Assembly: GCA_002104985.1 (NCBI GenBank)
Contig: MCGO01000003.1
Coordinates: 868,001-932,000, forward strand
Source of the DNA: Rhizoclosmatium globosum
Lineage: Eukaryota; Chytridiomycota; Chytridiomycetes; Chytridiales; Chytriomycetaceae
Direction: 5' to 3'
DNA length: 64,000 bases
Shown: positions 1 to 12,000 of the stretch, piece by piece
Layout of the letters: the number at the start of each line of letters is the position of its first letter
How positions within the stretch are numbered: the first letter of the stretch is position 1
Notes under the pieces: model-generated
What the model saw: only the letters and a program-made list of their open reading frames with translations
What the model was told of the DNA's origin: nothing
Database searches by the model: none
Position numbers and translations under genes: made by a program

Positions 1-3000
1 ATCACGAGCACTGCCACATTTCTGAAATTTCAAATCGATTGGGTTGGCTTCCCACTTTGACAGCACTCTTCTTGTATCATGAGCAGACCAGAAAGCAGTG
101 ATTTTGGGGCCCCAGCCCAAGGGGCTCTACTTTGAGACTGCAGGCCAAGTTGAGGAACTGCTCGCCCTACAGAGGCTGCTCCCGTGCACTTTCTTGACAC
201 GTTTTGCAGTGAAACCTACTGATTTGTACTCTCTCTAATGCTTGCCAAATATCTTTCCTTAACTAGCAGGTTTACTTAGTAAAAGTTTCAAAATCACGAG
301 CACTGCCACATTTCTGAAATTTCAAATCGATTGGGTTGGCTTCCCACTTTGACAGCACTCTTCTTGTATCATGAGCAGACCAGAAAGCAGTGATTTTGGG
401 GCCCCAGCCCAAGGGGCTCTACTTTGAGACTGCAGGCCAAGTTGAGGAACTGCTCGCCCTACAGAGGCTGCTCCCGTGCACTTTCTTGACACGTTTTGCA
501 GTGAAACCTACTGATTTGTACTCTCTCTAATGCTTGCCAAATATCTTTCCTTAACTAGCAGGTTTACTTAGTAAAAGTTTCAAAATCAGAGCACTGCCAC
601 ATTTCTGAAATTTCAAATCGATTGGGTTGGCTTCCCACTTTGACAGCACTCTTCTTGTATCATGAGCAGACCAGAAAGCAGTGATTTTGGGGCCCCAGCC
701 CAAGGGGCTCTACTTTGAGACTGCAGGCCAAGTTGAGGAACTGCTCGCCCTACAGAGGCTGCTCCCGTGCACTTTCTTGACACGTTTTGCAGTGAAACCT
801 ACTGATTTGTACTCTCTCTAATGCTTGCCAAATATCTTTCCTTAACTAGCAGGTTTACTTAGTAAAAGTTTCAAAATCACGAGCACTGCCACATTTCTGA
901 AATTTCAAATCGATTGGGTTGGCTTCCCACTTTGACAGCACTCTTCTTGTATCATGAGCAGACCAGAAAGCAGTGATTTTGGGGCCCCAGCCCAAGGGGC
1001 TCTACTTTGAGACTGCAGGCCAAGTTGAGGAACTGCTCGCCCTACAGAGGCTGCTCCCGTGCACTTTCTTGACACGTTTTGCAGTGAAACCTACTGATTT
1101 GTACTCTCTCTAATGCTTGCCAAATATCTTTCCTTAACTAGCAGGTTTACTTAGTAAAAGTTTCAAAATCACGAGCACTGCCACATTTCTGAAATTTCAA
1201 ATTGATTGGGTTGGCTTCCCACTTTGACAGCACTCTTCTTGTATCATGAGCAGACCAGAAAGCAGTGATTTTGGGGCCCCAGCCCAAGGGGCTCTACTTT
1301 GAGACTGCAGGCCAAGTTGAGGAACTGCTCGCCCTACAGAGGCTGCTCCCGTGCACTTTCTTGACACGTTTTGCAGTGAAACCTACTGATTTGTACTCTC
1401 TCTAATGCTTGCCAAATATCTTTCCTTAACTAGCAGGTTTACTTAGTAAAAGTTTCAAAATCACGAGCACTGCCACATTTCTGAAATTTCAAATCGATTG
1501 GGTTGGCTTCCCACTTTGACAGCACTCTTCTTGTATCATGAGCAGACCAGAAAGCAGTGATTTTGGGGCCCCAGCCCAAGGGGCTCTACTTTGAGACTGC
1601 AGGCCAAGTTGAGGAACTGCTCGCCCTACAGAGGCTGCTCCCGTGCACTTTCTTGACACGTTTTGCAGTGAAACCTACTGATTTGTACTCTCTCTAATGC
1701 TTGCCAAATATCTTTCCTTAACTAGCAGGTTTACTTAGTAAAAGTTTCAAAATCACGAGCACTGCCACATTTCTGAAATTTCAAATCGATTGGGTTGGCT
1801 TCCCACTTTGACAGCACTCTTCTTGTATCATGAGCAGACCAGAAAGCAGTGATTTTGGGGCCCCAGCCCAAGGGGCTCTACTTTGAGACTGCAGGCCAAG
1901 TTGAGGAACTGCTCGCCCTACAGAGGCTGCTCCCGTGCACTTTCTTGACACGTTTTGCAGTGAAACCTACTGATTTGTACTCTCTCTAATGCTTGCCAAA
2001 TATCTTTCCTTAACTAGCAGGTTTACTTAGTAAAAGTTTCAAAATCACGAGCACTGCCACATTTCTGAAATTTCAAATTGATTGGGTTGGCTTCCCACTT
2101 TGACAGCACTCTTCTTGTATCATGAGCAGACCAGAAAGCAGTGATTTTGGGGCCCCAGCCCAAGGGGCTCTACTTTGAGACTGCAGGCCAAGTTGAGGAA
2201 CTGCTCGCCCTACAGAGGCTGCTCCCGTGCACTTTCTTGACACGTTTTGCAGTGAAACCTACTGATTTGTACTCTCTCTAATGCTTGCCAAATATCTTTC
2301 CTTAACTAGCAGGTTTACTTAGTAAAAGTTTCAAAATCACGAGCACTGCCACATTTCTGAAATTTCAAATTGATTGGGTTGGCTTCCCACTTTGACAGCA
2401 CTCTTCTTGTATCATGAGCAGACCAGAAAGCAGTGATTTTGGGGCCCCAGCCCAAGGGGCTCTACTTTGAGACTGCAGGCCAAGTTGAGGAACTGCTCGC
2501 CCTACAGAGGCTGCTCCCGTGCACTTTCTTGACACGTTTTGCAGTGAAACCTACTGATTTGTACTCTCTCTAATGCTTGCCAAATATCTTTCCTTAACTA
2601 GCAGGTTTACTTAGTAAAAGTTTCAAAATCACGAGCACTGCCACATTTCTGAAATTTCAAATTGATTGGGTTGGCTTCCCACTTTGACAGCACTCTTCTT
2701 GTATCATGAGCAGACCAGAAAGCAGTGATTTTGGGGCCCCAGCCCAAGGGGCTCTACTTTGAGACTGCAGGCCAAGTTGAGGAACTGCTCGCCCTACAGA
2801 GGCTGCTCCCGTGCACTTTCTTGACACGTTTTGCAGTGAAACCTACTGATTTGTACTCTCTCTAATGCTTGCCAAATATCTTTCCTTAACTAGCAGGTTT
2901 ACTTAGTAAAAGTTTCAAAATCACGAGCACTGCCACATTTCTGAAATTTCAAATTGATTGGGTTGGCTTCCCACTTTGACAGCACTCTTCTTGTATCATG

Positions 3001-6000
3001 AGCAGACCAGAAAGCAGTGATTTTGGGGCCCCAGCCCAAGGGGCTCTACTTTGAGACTGCAGGCCAAGTTGAGGAACTGCTCGCCCTACAGAGGCTGCTC
3101 CCGTGCACTTTCTTGACACGTTTTGCAGTGAAACCTACTGATTTGTACTCTCTCTAATGCTTGCCAAATATCTTTCCTTAACTAGCAGGTTTACTTAGTA
3201 AAAGTTTCAAAATCACGAGCACTGCCACATTTCTGAAATTTCAAATCGATTGGGTTGGCTTCCCACTTTGACAGCACTCTTCTTGTATCATGAGCAGACC
3301 AGAAAGCAGTGATTTTGGGGCCCCAGCCCAAGGGGCTCTACTTTGAGACTGCAGGCCAAGTTGAGGAACTGCTCGCCCTACAGAGGCTGCTCCCGTGCAC
3401 TTTCTTGACACGTTTTGCAGTGAAACCTACTGATTTGTACTCTCTCTAATGCTTGCCAAATATCTTTCCTTAACTAGCAGGTTTACTTAGTAAAAGTTTC
3501 AAAATCACGAGCACTGCCACATTTCTGAAATTTCAAATCGATTGGGTTGGCTTCCCACTTTGACAGCACTCTTCTTGTATCATGAGCAGACCAGAAAGCA
3601 GTGATTTTGGGGCCCCAGCCCAAGGGGCTCTACTTTGAGACTGCAGGCCAAGTTGAGGAACTGCTCGCCCTACAGAGGCTGCTCCCGTGCACTTTCTTGA
3701 CACGTTTTGCAGTGAAACCTACTGATTTGTACTCTCTCTAATGCTTGCCAAATATCTTTCCTTAACTAGCAGGTTTACTTAGTAAAAGTTTCAAAATCAC
3801 GAGCACTGCCACATTTCTGAAATTTCAAATTGATTGGGTTGGCTTCCCACTTTGACAGCACTCTTCTTGTATCATGAGCAGACCAGAAAGCAGTGATTTT
3901 GGGGCCCCAGCCCAAGGGGCTCTACTTTGAGACTGCAGGCCAAGTTGAGGAACTGCTCGCCCTACAGAGGCTGCTCCCGTGCACTTTCTTGACACGTTTT
4001 GCAGTGAAACCTACTGATTTGTACTCTCTCTAATGCTTGCCAAATATCTTTCCTTAACTAGCAGGTTTACTTAGTAAAAGTTTCAAAATCACGAGCACTG
4101 CCACATTTCTGAAATTTCAAATTGATTGGGTTGGCTTCCCACTTTGACAGCACTCTTCTTGTATCATGAGCAGACCAGAAAGCAGTGATTTTGGGGCCCC
4201 AGCCCAAGGGGCTCTACTTTGAGACTGCAGGCCAAGTTGAGGAACTGCTCGCCCTACAGAGGCTGCTCCCGTGCACTTTCTTGACACGTTTTGCAGTGAA
4301 ACCTACTGATTTGTACTCTCTCTAATGCTTGCCAAATATCTTTCCTTAACTAGCAGGTTTACTTAGTAAAAGTTTCAAAATCACGAGCACTGCCACATTT
4401 CTGAAATTTCAAATTGATTGGGTTGGCTTCCCACTTTGACAGCACTCTTCTTGTATCATGAGCAGACCAGAAAGCAGTGATTTTGGGGCCCCAGCCCAAG
4501 GGGCTCTACTTTGAGACTGCAGGCCAAGTTGAGGAACTGCTCGCCCTACAGAGGCTGCTCCCGTGCACTTTCTTGACACGTTTTGCAGTGAAACCTACTG
4601 ATTTGTACTCTCTCTAATGCTTGCCAAATATCTTTCCTTAACTAGCAGGTTTACTTAGTAAAAGTTTCAAAATCACGAGCACTGCCACATTTCTGAAATT
4701 TCAAATGATTGGGTTGGCTTCCCACTTTGACAGCACTCTTCTTGTATCATGAGCAGACCAGAAAGCAGTGATTTTGGGGCCCCAGCCCAAGGGGCTCTAC
4801 TTTGAGACTGCAGGCCAAGTTGAGGAACTGCTCGCCCTACAGAGGCTGCTCCCGTGCACTTTCTTGACACGTTTTGCAGTGAAACCTACTGATTTGTACT
4901 CTCTCTAATGCTTGCCAAATATCTTTCCTTAACTAGCAGGTTTACTTAGTAAAAGTTTCAAAATCACGAGCACTGCCACATTTCTGAAATTTCAAATCGA
5001 TTGGGTTGGCTTCCCACTTTGACAGCACTCTTCTTGTATCATGAGCAGACCAGAAAGCAGTGATTTTGGGGCCCCAGCCCAAGGGGCTCTACTTTGAGAC
5101 TGCAGGCCAAGTTGAGGAACTGCTCGCCCTACAGAGGCTGCTCCCGTGCACTTTCTTGACACGTTTTGCAGTGAAACCTACTGATTTGTACTCTCTCTAA
5201 TGCTTGCCAAATATCTTTCCTTAACTAGCAGGTTTACTTAGTAAAAGTTTCAAAATCACGAGCACTGCCACATTTCTGAAATTTCAAATGATTGGGTTGG
5301 CTTCCCACTTTGACAGCACTCTTCTTGTATCATGAGCAGACCAGAAAGCAGTGATTTTGGGGCCCCAGCCCAAGGGGCTCTACTTTGAGACTGCAGGCCA
5401 AGTTGAGGAACTGCTCGCCCTACAGAGGCTGCTCCCGTGCACTTTCTTGACACGTTTTGCAGTGAAACCTACTGATTTGTACTCTCTCTAATGCTTGCCA
5501 AATATCTTTCCTTAACTAGCAGGTTTACTTAGTAAAAGTTTCAAAATCACGAGCACTGCCACATTTCTGAAATTTCAAATTGATTGGGTTGGCTTCCCAC
5601 TTTGACAGCACTCTTCTTGTATCATGAGCAGACCAGAAAGCAGTGATTTTGGGGCCCCAGCCCAAGGGGCTCTACTTTGAGACTGCAGGCCAAGTTGAGG
5701 AACTGCTCGCCCTACAGAGGCTGCTCCCGTGCACTTTCTTGACACGTTTTGCAGTGAAACCTACTGATTTGTACTCTCTCTAATGCTTGCCAAATATCTT
5801 TCCTTAACTAGCAGGTTTACTTAGTAAAAGTTTCAAAATCACGAGCACTGCCACATTTCTGAAATTTCAAATTGATTGGGTTGGCTTCCCACTTTGACAG
5901 CACTCTTCTTGTATCATGAGCAGACCAGAAAGCAGTGATTTTGGGGCCCCAGCCCAAGGGGCTCTACTTTGAGACTGCAGGCCAAGTTGAGGAACTGCTC

Positions 6001-9000
6001 GCCCTACAGAGGCTGCTCCCGTGCACTTTCTTGACACGTTTTGCAGTGAAACCTACTGATTTGTACTCTCTCTAATGCTTGCCAAATATCTTTCCTTAAC
6101 TAGCAGGTTTACTTAGTAAAAGTTTCAAAATCACGAGCACTGCCACATTTCTGAAATTTCAAATCGATTGGGTTGGCTTCCCACTTTGACAGCACTCTTC
6201 TTGTATCATGAGCAGACCAGAAAGCAGTGATTTTGGGGCCCCAGCCCAAGGGGCTCTACTTTGAGACTGCAGGCCAAGTTGAGGAACTGCTCGCCCTACA
6301 GAGGCTGCTCCCGTGCACTTTCTTGACACGTTTTGCAGTGAAACCTACTGATTTGTACTCTCTCTAATGCTTGCCAAATATCTTTCCTTAACTAGCAGGT
6401 TTACTTAGTAAAAGTTTCAAAATCACGAGCACTGCCACATTTCTGAAATTTCAAATGATTGGGTTGGCTTCCCACTTTGACAGCACTCTTCTTGTATCAT
6501 GAGCAGACCAGAAAGCAGTGATTTTGGGGCCCCAGCCCAAGGGGCTCTACTTTGAGACTGCAGGCCAAGTTGAGGAACTGCTCGCCCTACAGAGGCTGCT
6601 CCCGTGCACTTTCTTGACACGTTTTGCAGTGAAACCTACTGATTTGTACTCTCTCTAATGCTTGCCAAATATCTTTCCTTAACTAGCAGGTTTACTTAGT
6701 AAAAGTTTCAAAATCACGAGCACTGCCACATTTCTGAAATTTCAAATGATTGGGTTGGCTTCCCACTTTGACAGCACTCTTCTTGTATCATGAGCAGACC
6801 AGAAAGCAGTGATTTTGGGGCCCCAGCCCAAGGGGCTCTACTTTGAGACTGCAGGCCAAGTTGAGGAACTGCTCGCCCTACAGAGGCTGCTCCCGTGCAC
6901 TTTCTTGACACGTTTTGCAGTGAAACCTACTGATTTGTACTCTCTCTAATGCTTGCCAAATATCTTTCCTTAACTAGCAGGTTTACTTAGTAAAAGTTTC
7001 AAAATCACGAGCACTGCCACATTTCTGAAATTTCAAATTGATTGGGTTGGCTTCCCACTTTGACAGCACTCTTCTTGTATCATGAGCAGACCAGAAAGCA
7101 GTGATTTTGGGGCCCCAGCCCAAGGGGCTCTACTTTGAGACTGCAGGCCAAGTTGAGGAACTGCTCGCCCTACAGAGGCTGCTCCCGTGCACTTTCTTGA
7201 CACGTTTTGCAGTGAAACCTACTGATTTGTACTCTCTCTAATGCTTGCCAAATATCTTTCCTTAACTAGCAGGTTTACTTAGTAAAAGTTTCAAAATCAC
7301 GAGCACTGCCACATTTCTGAAATTTCAAATTGATTGGGTTGGCTTCCCACTTTGACAGCACTCTTCTTGTATCATGAGCAGACCAGAAAGCAGTGATTTT
7401 GGGGCCCCAGCCCAAGGGGCTCTACTTTGAGACTGCAGGCCAAGTTGAGGAACTGCTCGCCCTACAGAGGCTGCTCCCGTGCACTTTCTTGACACGTTTT
7501 GCAGTGAAACCTACTGATTTGTACTCTCTCTAATGCTTGCCAAATATCTTTCCTTAACTAGCAGGTTTACTTAGTAAAAGTTTCAAAATCACGAGCACTG
7601 CCACATTTCTGAAATTTCAAATTGATTGGGTTGGCTTCCCACTTTGACAGCACTCTTCTTGTATCATGAGCAGACCAGAAAGCAGTGATTTTGGGGCCCC
7701 AGCCCAAGGGGCTCTACTTTGAGACTGCAGGCCAAGTTGAGGAACTGCTCGCCCTACAGAGGCTGCTCCCGTGCACTTTCTTGACACGTTTTGCAGTGAA
7801 ACCTACTGATTTGTACTCTCTCTAATGCTTGCCAAATATCTTTCCTTAACTAGCAGGTTTACTTAGTAAAAGTTTCAAAATCACGAGCACTGCCACATTT
7901 CTGAAATTTCAAATTGATTGGGTTGGCTTCCCACTTTGACAGCACTCTTCTTGTATCATGAGCAGACCAGAAAGCAGTGATTTTGGGGCCCCAGCCCAAG
8001 GGGCTCTACTTTGAGACTGCAGGCCAAGTTGAGGAACTGCTCGCCCTACAGAGGCTGCTCCCGTGCACTTTCTTGACACGTTTTGCAGTGAAACCTACTG
8101 ATTTGTACTCTCTCTAATGCTTGCCAAATATCTTTCCTTAACTAGCAGGTTTACTTAGTAAAAGTTTCAAAATCACGAGCACTGCCACATTTCTGAAATT
8201 TCAAATTGATTGGGTTGGCTTCCCACTTTGACAGCACTCTTCTTGTATCATGAGCAGACCAGAAAGCAGTGATTTTGGGGCCCCAGCCCAAGGGGCTCTA
8301 CTTTGAGACTGCAGGCCAAGTTGAGGAACTGCTCGCCCTACAGAGGCTGCTCCCGTGCACTTTCTTGACACGTTTTGCAGTGAAACCTACTGATTTGTAC
8401 TCTCTCTAATGCTTGCCAAATATCTTTCCTTAACTAGCAGGTTTACTTAGTAAAAGTTTCAAAATCACGAGCACTGCCACATTTCTGAAATTTCAAATTG
8501 ATTGGGTTGGCTTCCCACTTTGACAGCACTCTTCTTGTATCATGAGCAGACCAGAAAGCAGTGATTTTGGGGCCCCAGCCCAAGGGGCTCTACTTTGAGA
8601 CTGCAGGCCAAGTTGAGGAACTGCTCGCCCTACAGAGGCTGCTCCCGTGCACTTTCTTGACACGTTTTGCAGTGAAACCTACTGATTTGTACTCTCTCTA
8701 ATGCTTGCCAAATATCTTTCCTTAACTAGCAGGTTTACTTAGTAAAAGTTTCAAAATCACGAGCACTGCCACATTTCTGAAATTTCAAATTGATTGGGTT
8801 GGCTTCCCACTTTGACAGCACTCTTCTTGTATCATGAGCAGACCAGAAAGCAGTGATTTTGGGGCCCCAGCCCAAGGGGCTCTACTTTGAGACTGCAGGC
8901 CAAGTTGAGGAACTGCTCGCCCTACAGAGGCTGCTCCCGTGCACTTTCTTGACACGTTTTGCAGTGAAACCTACTGATTTGTACTCTCTCTAATGCTTGC

Positions 9001-12000
9001 CAAATATCTTTCCTTAACTAGCAGGTTTACTTAGTAAAAGTTTCAAAATCACGAGCACTGCCACATTTCTGAAATTTCAAATTGATTGGGTTGGCTTCCC
9101 ACTTTGACAGCACTCTTCTTGTATCATGAGCAGACCAGAAAGCAGTGATTTTGGGGCCCCAGCCCAAGGGGCTCTACTTTGAGACTGCAGGCCAAGTTGA
9201 GGAACTGCTCGCCCTACAGAGGCTGCTCCCGTGCACTTTCTTGACACGTTTTGCAGTGAAACCTACTGATTTGTACTCTCTCTAATGCTTGCCAAATATC
9301 TTTCCTTAACTAGCAGGTTTACTTAGTAAAAGTTTCAAAATCACGAGCACTGCCACATTTCTGAAATTTCAAATTGATTGGGTTGGCTTCCCACTTTGAC
9401 AGCACTCTTCTTGTATCATGAGCAGACCAGAAAGCAGTGATTTTGGGGCCCCAGCCCAAGGGGCTCTACTTTGAGACTGCAGGCCAAGTTGAGGAACTGC
9501 TCGCCCTACAGAGGCTGCTCCCGTGCACTTTCTTGACACGTTTTGCAGTGAAACCTACTGATTTGTACTCTCTCTAATGCTTGCCAAATATCTTTCCTTA
9601 ACTAGCAGGTTTACTTAGTAAAAGTTTCAAAATCACGAGCACTGCCACATTTCTGAAATTTCAAATTGATTGGGTTGGCTTCCCACTTTGACAGCACTCT
9701 TCTTGTATCATGAGCAGACCAGAAAGCAGTGATTTTGGGGCCCCAGCCCAAGGGGCTCTACTTTGAGACTGCAGGCCAAGTTGAGGAACTGCTCGCCCTA
9801 CAGAGGCTGCTCCCGTGCACTTTCTTGACACGTTTTGCAGTGAAACCTACTGATTTGTACTCTCTCTAATGCTTGCCAAATATCTTTCCTTAACTAGCAG
9901 GTTTACTTAGTAAAAGTTTCAAAATCACGAGCACTGCCACATTTCTGAAATTTCAAATTGATTGGGTTGGCTTCCCACTTTGACAGCACTCTTCTTGTAT
10001 CATGAGCAGACCAGAAAGCAGTGATTTTGGGGCCCCAGCCCAAGGGGCTCTACTTTGAGACTGCAGGCCAAGTTGAGGAACTGCTCGCCCTACAGAGGCT
10101 GCTCCCGTGCACTTTCTTGACACGTTTTGCAGTGAAACCTACTGATTTGTACTCTCTCTAATGCTTGCCAAATATCTTTCCTTAACTAGCAGGTTTACTT
10201 AGTAAAAGTTTCAAAATCACGAGCACTGCCACATTTCTGAAATTTCAAATTGATTGGGTTGGCTTCCCACTTTGACAGCACTCTTCTTGTATCATGAGCA
10301 GACCAGAAAGCAGTGATTTTGGGGCCCCAGCCCAAGGGCTCTACTTTGAGACTGCAGGCCAAGTTGAGGAACTGCTCGCCCTACAGAGGCTGCTCCCGTG
10401 CACTTTCTTGACACGTTTTGCAGTGAAACCTACTGATTTGTACTCTCTCTAATGCTTGCCAAATATCTTTCCTTAACTAGCAGGTTTACTTAGTAAAAGT
10501 TTCAAAATCACGAGCACTGCCACATTTCTGAAATTTCAAATTGATTGGGTTGGCTTCCCACTTTGACAGCACTCTTCTTGTATCATGAGCAGACCAGAAA
10601 GCAGTGATTTTGGGGCCCCAGCCCAAGGGGCTCTACTTTGAGACTGCAGGCCAAGTTGAGGAACTGCTCGCCCTACAGAGGCTGCTCCCGTGCACTTTCT
10701 TGACACGTTTTGCAGTGAAACCTACTGATTTGTACTCTCTCTAATGCTTGCCAAATATCTTTCCTTAACTAGCAGGTTTACTTAGTAAAAGTTTCAAAAT
10801 CACGAGCACTGCCACATTTCTGAAATTTCAAATTGATTGGGTTGGCTTCCCACTTTGACAGCACTCTTCTTGTATCATGAGCAGACCAGAAAGCAGTGAT
10901 TTTGGGGCCCCAGCCCAAGGGGCTCTACTTTGAGACTGCAGGCCAAGTTGAGGAACTGCTCGCCCTACAGAGGCTGCTCCCGTGCACTTTCTTGACACGT
11001 TTTGCAGTGAAACCTACTGATTTGTACTCTCTCTAATGCTTGCCAAATATCTTTCCTTAACTAGCAGGTTTACTTAGTAAAAGTTTCAAAATCACGAGCA
11101 CTGCCACATTTCTGAAATTTCAAATTGATTGGGTTGGCTTCCCACTTTGACAGCACTCTTCTTGTATCATGAGCAGACCAGAAAGCAGTGATTTTGGGGC
11201 CCCAGCCCAAGGGCTCTACTTTGAGACTGCAGGCCAAGTTGAGGAACTGCTCGCCCTACAGAGGCTGCTCCCGTGCACTTTCTTGACACGTTTTGCAGTG
11301 AAACCTACTGATTTGTACTCTCTCTAATGCTTGCCAAATATCTTTCCTTAACTAGCAGGTTTACTTAGTAAAAGTTTCAAAATCACGAGCACTGCCACAT
11401 TTCTGAAATTTCAAATGATTGGGTTGGCTTCCCACTTTGACAGCACTCTTCTTGTATCATGAGCAGACCAGAAAGCAGTGATTTTGGGGCCCCAGCCCAA
11501 GGGGCTCTACTTTGAGACTGCAGGCCAAGTTGAGGAACTGCTCGCCCTACAGAGGCTGCTCCCGTGCACTTTCTTGACACGTTTTGCAGTGAAACCTACT
11601 GATTTGTACTCTCTCTAATGCTTGCCAAATATCTTTCCTTAACTAGCAGGTTTACTTAGTAAAAGTTTCAAAATCACGAGCACTGCCACATTTCTGAAAT
11701 TTCAAATTGATTGGGTTGGCTTCCCACTTTGACAGCACTCTTCTTGTATCATGAGCAGACCAGAAAGCAGTGATTTTGGGGCCCCAGCCCAAGGGGCTCT
11801 ACTTTGAGACTGCAGGCCAAGTTGAGGAACTGCTCGCCCTACAGAGGCTGCTCCCGTGCACTTTCTTGACACGTTTTGCAGTGAAACCTACTGATTTGTA
11901 CTCTCTCTAATGCTTGCCAAATATCTTTCCTTAACTAGCAGGTTTACTTAGTAAAAGTTTCAAAATCACGAGCACTGCCACATTTCTGAAATTTCAAATT

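Noticed and set aside
1..292. 5S rRNA or tRNA gene in the unit
   Set aside because: No 5S core sequence, no acceptor stem, and A/B boxes do not fit at the right spacing.
262..298. U5 snRNA loop in the reverse strand of the unit (CTTTTACTAA)
   Set aside because: The flanking stem of U5 loop I is absent and the word is part of a short palindrome TTTACTTAGTAAA.
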